Source of the DNA: Pseudomonadota bacterium
GTDB taxonomy: Bacteria > Desulfobacterota > Desulfovibrionia > Desulfovibrionales > Desulfovibrionaceae
NCBI GenBank assembly: GCA_023450535.1
Contig: JAEXGX010000008.1
Span: forward strand, 1-12,276
Reading direction: 5' to 3'
Length of the DNA: 12,276 nt
Shown here: piece after piece, positions 7,888 through 12,276 of the stretch
How the letters are laid out: the number at the start of each line of letters is the position of its first letter
How positions within the stretch are numbered: the first letter of the stretch is position 1
Notes under the pieces: generated by a model
Databases searched by the model: none
Told to the model about the DNA's origin: nothing
The model's input: the letters and a program-made list of their open reading frames with translations, nothing else
Program-made: the position numbers and the translations under genes

Positions 7888-9003
7888 ATGATACGGAATG
7901 TCATCATCGGTTGCGGTATTTCCGGCGCTATTACCGCCCGAATTTTGGCCGATCGGTTCGGCGAAAATTCTCTTGCCATTGACGCGAGGCCGCATATAGG
8001 CGGCAACTGTTATGATTTTTACGATCAGAACCATATTTGCATCCATAAGTATGGGGCTCACATTTTTCACACTGATCTTCAGCCCGTATGGGAATATCTC
8101 AACCGTTTCACCCAGTGGCATCCTTACATGCATAAGGTTTTGGGGGTCATAGACGGACAATATGTACCTATTCCATTTAACCTTAATTCCATTCGCATGA
8201 CGTTTCCAGATTTTCTGGCGCGTCGGCTTGAGGAAAAACTGGTTATCCGCTTTGGTTTTGGCTCCAAGGTGTCCATTTGGGAATTACGTAAGAGTGAGGA
8301 AAAAGACCTCGTTTTTCTGGCGAATTATATCTATAAAAAAGTTTTTCTTGGTTATACGCAAAAACAGTGGGGAGTAACGCCGGACAATCTTGAACCCGCA
8401 GTCCTGGATCGGGTGCCTGTCTGTGTGAGCTATGATGACCGTTATTTCCAAAATCGATGGCAGGGTATCCCCAAACATGGATATACAGCCATGCTTTCAT
8501 CCATACTTGACCATCCGCGTATTACCGTAAAAACGGATACATCATGGAATGATGTGAAAGAAGAATTTCAGGCTAGCGGGATTCGGATTTTCTATACTGG
8601 CGCAGTGGATGAATTGATGGGTTGGCGCTTTGGAGAGCTTCCTTATCGCAGTGTGAAGCAGGACTTTCAAGAGTATAATAGAGAGTTTTTTCAGACATCC
8701 GCAGTCGTCAATTATCCGGAAAATTACGATTTTACCCGCATCAGCGAATATAAGCACTTTCTAGGCGATCAATCTCCGCGCACGGTGATTTCCTTTGAAT
8801 ATCCATCTGCCTGGAAGCGGGGAGAAAACGATCCCGCCTACCCTGTTGCAGGAGAGGAAAATACCAGGTTGCATCAAAGGTATAGAGAGGCCGCCCGGGA
8901 AGAATATGGAGATATTCATTTCCTCGGCCGCCTTGGGGATTACAGATATTACGACATGGACAAGGCCGTGGAGCGCGTCTTCTCTGTCATGGAGGCGTTG
9001 TAA
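7888..9003 (+). CDS. glf: UDP-galactopyranose mutase
   Basis: A 371-residue flavoenzyme that interconverts UDP-galactopyranose and UDP-galactofuranose in the cytoplasm, supplying Galf for surface glycans. Seen directly: the FAD-binding motif IIGCGISG (6-13), RPHIGGN (34-40), HKYGAHIFHT (53-62), YTQKQWG (156-162), DDRYFQNRWQGIPKHGYT (183-200) and the C-terminal LGRLGDYRYYDMD signature. Length is normal for the bacterial family (about 365-390). The ATG at 7888 has GGAG 7 nt upstream. A short CAGAA-T-TTCTG palindrome lies in the 76-bp gap before it. The next gene starts 3 nt after its stop. Confidence 0.96.
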   Translation: MIRNVIIGCGISGAITARILADRFGENSLAIDARPHIGGNCYDFYDQNHICIHKYGAHIFHTDLQPVWEYLNRFTQWHPYMHKVLGVIDGQYVPIPFNLNSIRMTFPDFLARRLEEKLVIRFGFGSKVSIWELRKSEEKDLVFLANYIYKKVFLGYTQKQWGVTPDNLEPAVLDRVPVCVSYDDRYFQNRWQGIPKHGYTAMLSSILDHPRITVKTDTSWNDVKEEFQASGIRIFYTGAVDELMGWRFGELPYRSVKQDFQEYNREFFQTSAVVNYPENYDFTRISEYKHFLGDQSPRTVISFEYPSAWKRGENDPAYPVAGEENTRLHQRYREAAREEYGDIHFLGRLGDYRYYDMDKAVERVFSVMEAL

Positions 9004-9006
9004 GTC

Positions 9007-10026
9007 ATGGGTGCCGCTGTTTCTGTCCTCATTCCCTGCTACAATGTGGAAAAATACCTCCGCCAGTGCCTGAATTCCGTGGTGAATCAGACTCTGCAAG
9101 ATTTAGAAATTATCTGTATCAATGATGGTTCCACCGATGGTACGCGGGATATTCTGCGAGAATATGCCATGTCTGATTCCCGCGTCAAAATTATCGACAA
9201 AGATAATTCCGGATATGGCGACAGCATGAATAAAGGCTTGGCCGCAGCCGCCGGAGAATACATTGGAATTGTTGAATCGGATGATTGGGCTGACGCGGAT
9301 ATGTTCGAATGCCTGTACACGGCGGCAAAGGAACATGACTGCGATCTGGTCAAAAGCAATTTTTACGACTATTGCGGCGATATTTCCACGCTGAACGAAA
9401 TTATTCCTCCTGAAGACGCCGATCAGGTCATCGCACCGCAGGAAAGGCCGACAATATTTACGAAAACGTGCTATATCTGGACGGCTATTTATCGCCGTTC
9501 CTGGCTCGAACGGGAACAAATATGCTTTTTGCCGACGCCGGGCGCGTCGTATCAGGATACCTCTTTCAATTTCAAAGCGCTGGCTTGTGCGAAAAGAGCC
9601 TGGTTTATACGCAAAGCGTTCTTGCATTACCGGCGCGATAATGAAAATTCTTCCGTAAAAAATACAGGCAAAGTGTATTCAGTATGTGCTGAATATGCAG
9701 AAATAGAAAAATTTATTCAGAAAAATAAGAAGTATACTTCACTCTATCCCATTGTTCAGAAGATGAAATACCAGTCATATTACTGGAATTTCAGGCGGCT
9801 TTCCTTACCGGTTGATATGGAATTCGGGATTAAGGCAGCTTCTGAATTTTCTGAAGCTTTCCGGCAGGCTCAGATAGATAACACGATCTTTAAGCCGAAA
9901 CACTATAGGCGGTTTTACACATGGGCGCATTACCCCAGACTTTTTTTTCTGCGGGAGATTATACGGTCTAATGGCCGTCGCAAGATTTGGCGCTATGTGA
10001 AGCAGCGTTTTTTGAAGGGGAATTGA
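9007..10026 (+). CDS. Family 2 glycosyltransferase
   Basis: A 339-residue GT-A fold enzyme that transfers a sugar from a nucleotide donor to a growing glycan on the cytoplasmic side of the membrane. The N-terminal 110 residues hold the family hallmarks: VSVLIPCYNVEKYL (5-18), INDGSTDGT (38-46), the N-x-G-x-x-x-x-x-N-x-G-like region around 67-77, and the DXD-type metal site ESDDW (90-94). The C-terminal 150 residues are diverged and basic, rich in aromatic residues. No clear membrane segments are seen. GGAGG within the end of glf, 11 nt before the ATG, suggests coupled translation. The neighbour glf makes a galactofuranosyl or galactosyl transferase possible, but donor and acceptor cannot be read from the sequence. 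Confidence 0.9.
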   Translation: MGAAVSVLIPCYNVEKYLRQCLNSVVNQTLQDLEIICINDGSTDGTRDILREYAMSDSRVKIIDKDNSGYGDSMNKGLAAAAGEYIGIVESDDWADADMFECLYTAAKEHDCDLVKSNFYDYCGDISTLNEIIPPEDADQVIAPQERPTIFTKTCYIWTAIYRRSWLEREQICFLPTPGASYQDTSFNFKALACAKRAWFIRKAFLHYRRDNENSSVKNTGKVYSVCAEYAEIEKFIQKNKKYTSLYPIVQKMKYQSYYWNFRRLSLPVDMEFGIKAASEFSEAFRQAQIDNTIFKPKHYRRFYTWAHYPRLFFLREIIRSNGRRKIWRYVKQRFLKGN

Positions 10027-10027
10027 T

Positions 10028-11206
10028 ATGCCTTCTTATGTCAATTTCTTTGATAATGCTGTGCATAAAATACAGAAGTTGAGAAAGAGTCATCCCTTTT
10101 CTCCACGAAAAGCAGCTCTTTTGCTGACGCTATGGTCATTGGAAAAAACTGTTCTAGGGCATGTTACGGGCGATTATCAAGAGATTAAATCTGAAGATCA
10201 TGACGGCATATTGCATGTTGCCGCTTGTGTGAGAGGTGGAATCGGAGACAGTATTCTGTCTTTAGCTTTTTTACATGCTTTTGCTGATTATGCAGGGTGT
10301 CCTGTTTTTTTTGATATGTATACCGCTGCTAATGAGTCCGTCATTCGTTCTCTTTGTTATGGGCAGCAATGTATTTCCCATATTTATAGCATAAAGATGC
10401 CTCTTCAGAAAAAATATGATCTGGTTGCGGATATCACCCGTATGGCCTGGTTTCCGCAAATGAACAGCCGAAAGATTCGTCATATGTCGGAACATCTCTG
10501 GACTTTTATAAAAAATTCCAATGAGTTTCGCCAATGTAACCTTGTGTCGTTTTCCAATGACGGGCAACGCATAGGCATTGATTATGCTGATATCAAAGGA
10601 GTTTATAGGCAGTCCCAAATGGATATGTCCGGCGTTTTGCAATTGGGACAACGCAAATTTTTCTTGCAGTGCGAAGAGTCCATAGATGCTGTGCGCACAA
10701 GGTTCGGGATATCCGGCCCCTTTATTACTCTTCATAGGGAATCTGGCGATGCAGGGTCTTCTTCCTTCAAGCTTTGGCCTGAAGAAAATTATCGGGTGTT
10801 GATGGAGGAGTTGCGTCGTATGTACCTTGGAACCCTGCTGGTTTTTTTAGGTTCAGAAAAAGACTGCGAAATGCCGGGTTGCCTGGATCTTCGCGGGAGG
10901 ACCACTTTTTCCGAACTGAAGGCTCTGGTGAAGGGAGCTTCTCTGCATATCGGCGGAGAAGGGCTGATTCCCCATCTCAGACATTTTCTTGATGGCGGGC
11001 CTTCAGTCATCCTGTTTGGCCCTACTTCAAGCAGCCATTACGGTTACCCTGAAAATATCAATATTCAGGGTAAAGAGTGCCCTGCAGGTTGTGAATGGAT
11101 AACTCAAACATGGCAAAGCAAATGCATCAGAGGGTACGAATGCTGCCAAAGTATTGCCCGTATTTCCGTAGATACTGTCTTGCGGAAAATATTTGAATAT
11201 AAATAG
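10028..11206 (+). CDS. Family 9 (heptosyltransferase-like) glycosyltransferase
   Basis: 392 residues with the GT-B layout of the LPS heptosyltransferase family. The N-terminal half has RGGIGDSILSLAFLHAF (69-85), matching the G-x-GD-x-(L/I)-L-x-x-P-x-L opening, after an additional ~60-residue basic N-terminal part. The C-terminal half has KLWPEENYRVL (248-258), LRGRTTFSELKALVKGA, IGGEGLIPHL (308-317) in place of the usual GNDTGPMHLA, and LFGPTSSSHYG (329-339). A cysteine-rich tail (C351, C355, C366, C372, C373, near a W) is often seen in this group. AAGGGG precedes the ATG (10028), which starts one base after the GT2 stop. Divergence at the GNDTG motif makes the donor uncertain: it need not be heptose. 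Base composition is more AT-rich than the left half of the window, consistent with an exchanged glycan locus. Confidence 0.78.
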   Translation: MPSYVNFFDNAVHKIQKLRKSHPFSPRKAALLLTLWSLEKTVLGHVTGDYQEIKSEDHDGILHVAACVRGGIGDSILSLAFLHAFADYAGCPVFFDMYTAANESVIRSLCYGQQCISHIYSIKMPLQKKYDLVADITRMAWFPQMNSRKIRHMSEHLWTFIKNSNEFRQCNLVSFSNDGQRIGIDYADIKGVYRQSQMDMSGVLQLGQRKFFLQCEESIDAVRTRFGISGPFITLHRESGDAGSSSFKLWPEENYRVLMEELRRMYLGTLLVFLGSEKDCEMPGCLDLRGRTTFSELKALVKGASLHIGGEGLIPHLRHFLDGGPSVILFGPTSSSHYGYPENINIQGKECPAGCEWITQTWQSKCIRGYECCQSIARISVDTVLRKIFEYK

Positions 11207-11207
11207 T

Positions 11208-11234
11208 GTAAGTATGGTGTCTTTACTTATTTTT
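11208..11234 (+). terminator. Weak hairpin with short U-run between the GT9 gene and rfbF
   Basis: TAAGTA (11209-11214) pairs with TACTTA (11224-11229), plus a possible G-U pair outside, followed by TTTTT. The stem is short and AT-rich with a 9-nt loop, so it would terminate poorly at most. It lies 2 nt after the stop of the GT9 gene and may lower read-through into rfbF. Confidence 0.25.
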
Positions 11235-11269
11235 AGTATGTATTCTTTTTGTGTGTCAGGAGATTAATG

Positions 11270-12046
11270 ATGAAAGTTGCAATTCTGGCAGGTGGACTTG
11301 GTACACGTCTTGGAGAAGAGACGACCATTCGACCCAAGCCTATGGTGGAGATAGGCGGTAAGCCCATACTCTGGCATATCATGAAAATTTACTCCCATTA
11401 TGGATTCAATGATTTTGTAGTGCTATGTGGCTACAAGCATGAATTCATCAAAGAATATTTTATGAATTATTTCATGGAAAATTCAGATGTGACGTTCGAT
11501 TTGGCTAAAAATGAAGTCTGTGTACATGAGAAGCGCGTGGAGCCATGGAAAGTTACATTGTTGGATACCGGGCTGAATACGCTTACCGGAGGGCGTATCA
11601 AGCGGGCGCAGGAGATTCTTGGCAACGAACCTTTCATGCTCACCTACGGCGATGGCGTTTCCGATGTGAATATAGATGAGCTTGTTGAACACCATAAAAA
11701 GAGCGGTAAACTTGCCACACTTACGGCTGTGCAGCCGCAGGGCCGCTTCGGCGTGCTGGATCTGGATGAAAGCGGTACTATTCGTAGCTTTCAGGAAAAA
11801 CCGAAGCAAGGGGGGAGTTGGATAAACGGAGGTTTCTTTGTGCTGGAGCCTCAGGTGTTCGACTACATTCCTCCCCGCGATGATGCTGTCTGGGAACAGG
11901 AGCCACTGCGCAATCTGGCGCATGACGGCCAGCTTTCTGCCTACAAACACGAAGGATTTTGGCGTCCCATGGACATGCTCAAGGATAAAAATGACCTTAA
12001 TGCCATGTGGGATAAGGGCGAAGCTCTGTGGAAGGTGTGGGCGTGA
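11270..12046 (+). CDS. rfbF: Glucose-1-phosphate cytidylyltransferase
   Basis: A 258-residue nucleotidyltransferase making CDP-glucose from CTP and glucose-1-phosphate, the first step to CDP-linked 3,6-dideoxyhexoses (abequose, paratose, tyvelose, ascarylose) and related sugars. Direct evidence: AILAGGLGTRLGEETTIRPK (4-23), PMVEIGGKPILWHIMKIY (24-41), YGDGVSD (126-132) and the ending region GFWRPMDMLKDKNDL. Length matches the family (about 257). Two adjacent ATGs follow AGGAG (11258-11262). The second (11270) is preferred for its 7-nt spacing and the canonical MKVAILAGG start; the first would add one Met, and the frame also extends to a TTG at 11249. Its stop overlaps the rfbG start (TGATG). 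Confidence 0.96.
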   Translation: MKVAILAGGLGTRLGEETTIRPKPMVEIGGKPILWHIMKIYSHYGFNDFVVLCGYKHEFIKEYFMNYFMENSDVTFDLAKNEVCVHEKRVEPWKVTLLDTGLNTLTGGRIKRAQEILGNEPFMLTYGDGVSDVNIDELVEHHKKSGKLATLTAVQPQGRFGVLDLDESGTIRSFQEKPKQGGSWINGGFFVLEPQVFDYIPPRDDAVWEQEPLRNLAHDGQLSAYKHEGFWRPMDMLKDKNDLNAMWDKGEALWKVWA

Positions 12047-12276
12047 TGTTGGATTTCGGATTTTTCTGCAAAAAAAAGCTCTTTATCACCGGGCACACTG
12101 GCTTCAAAGGAAGCTGGATGTGTCGTGCCCTTTTGGGGGCTGGAGCTGAAATTACTGGTTACAGCCTGCCCGCGCCTACCGAACCAAATTTGTTCAGCCT
12201 GGCTGGACTTGAAGGAAAGATGACCAGCATTATTGGCGATATTCGTGATTATGCTGCTTTGAAAGCTGCCTTTGAC
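12046..12276 (+). CDS. rfbG: CDP-glucose 4,6-dehydratase, N-terminal part (cut by window edge)
   Basis: The first 77 codons of an extended short-chain dehydrogenase that converts CDP-glucose to CDP-4-keto-6-deoxyglucose using bound NAD. The Rossmann nucleotide-binding motif is TGHTGFKGSW (15-24), the form typical of RfbG, followed by GAGAEITGYSLPAPTEPNLF and the GDIRDY region (about 66-71). The catalytic YxxxK lies beyond the window. The ATG shares its A with the rfbF stop (TGATG), so the pair is translationally coupled, consistent with consecutive steps. The downstream part would be expected to continue the CDP-deoxysugar pathway (rfbH or a methyltransferase), but it is not visible. Confidence 0.93.
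   Translation, partial: MLDFGFFCKKKLFITGHTGFKGSWMCRALLGAGAEITGYSLPAPTEPNLFSLAGLEGKMTSIIGDIRDYAALKAAFD

Noticed and set aside
12070..12077. A8 run with in-frame A-AAA-AAG in early rfbG, a possible slippery site
   Set aside because: No stimulatory hairpin or useful alternative frame was seen, and the normal frame gives a standard RfbG N terminus.

Overview
The window looks like chromosomal DNA of a sulfate- or sulfite-reducing deltaproteobacterium of the Desulfovibrionaceae type. The evidence is a trimeric HndA/HndC/HndD (HydABC-type) [FeFe]-hydrogenase operon, a tripartite tricarboxylate transporter (TTT), GC-rich metabolic genes next to AT-rich intergenic DNA, and an envelope-polysaccharide locus. 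The assignment is an inference from gene content only. No rRNA, tRNA, IS element or CRISPR array was seen.

Left half, minus strand (about 6300 down to 1). In transcription order this reads tctB, tctA (4-nt overlap), a 362-bp AT-rich spacer, tctC, a structured leader, hndA, a 160-bp spacer, hndC (NuoF-like, with fused thioredoxin-like and 2x[4Fe-4S] domains), and the start of hndD, cut off by the window edge. TctABC should take up a small organic acid with a periplasmic binding protein. HndA/C/D should form a cytoplasmic NAD(P)-linked, possibly electron-bifurcating, hydrogenase. A good sigma70-like promoter for tctBA lies at 6390-6418.

Centre (6295-6863) is a divergent AT-rich control region. 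On the plus strand it holds a perfect -10 hexamer, a Shine-Dalgarno plus 31-codon leader ORF running through a (CT)18 microsatellite, a textbook Rho-independent terminator (6787-6828), and the Shine-Dalgarno of the first gene. The repeat phase decides where leader translation stops. In the length seen it stops at TAG 6755-6757, before the terminator. With one CT unit more (or two fewer) it would stay open across the whole terminator, to TAA 6828-6830. With one fewer it stops at once at TAG 6748-6750. This looks like a pyrBI-style translational attenuator under microsatellite phase-variable control, upstream of a surface-glycan operon. It is the most notable observation here and is a hypothesis from sequence.

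Right half, plus strand (6864-12276). The order is a SIS+2xCBS protein related to arabinose-5-phosphate isomerase (KdsD/KpsF) whose catalytic residues appear lost, glf (UDP-galactopyranose mutase), a GT2 glycosyltransferase, a GT9 (heptosyltransferase-like) protein, rfbF (glucose-1-phosphate cytidylyltransferase) and the start of rfbG (CDP-glucose 4,6-dehydratase). The genes are tightly packed and co-directional. They predict a surface polysaccharide containing galactofuranose and a CDP-derived deoxy- or dideoxyhexose.
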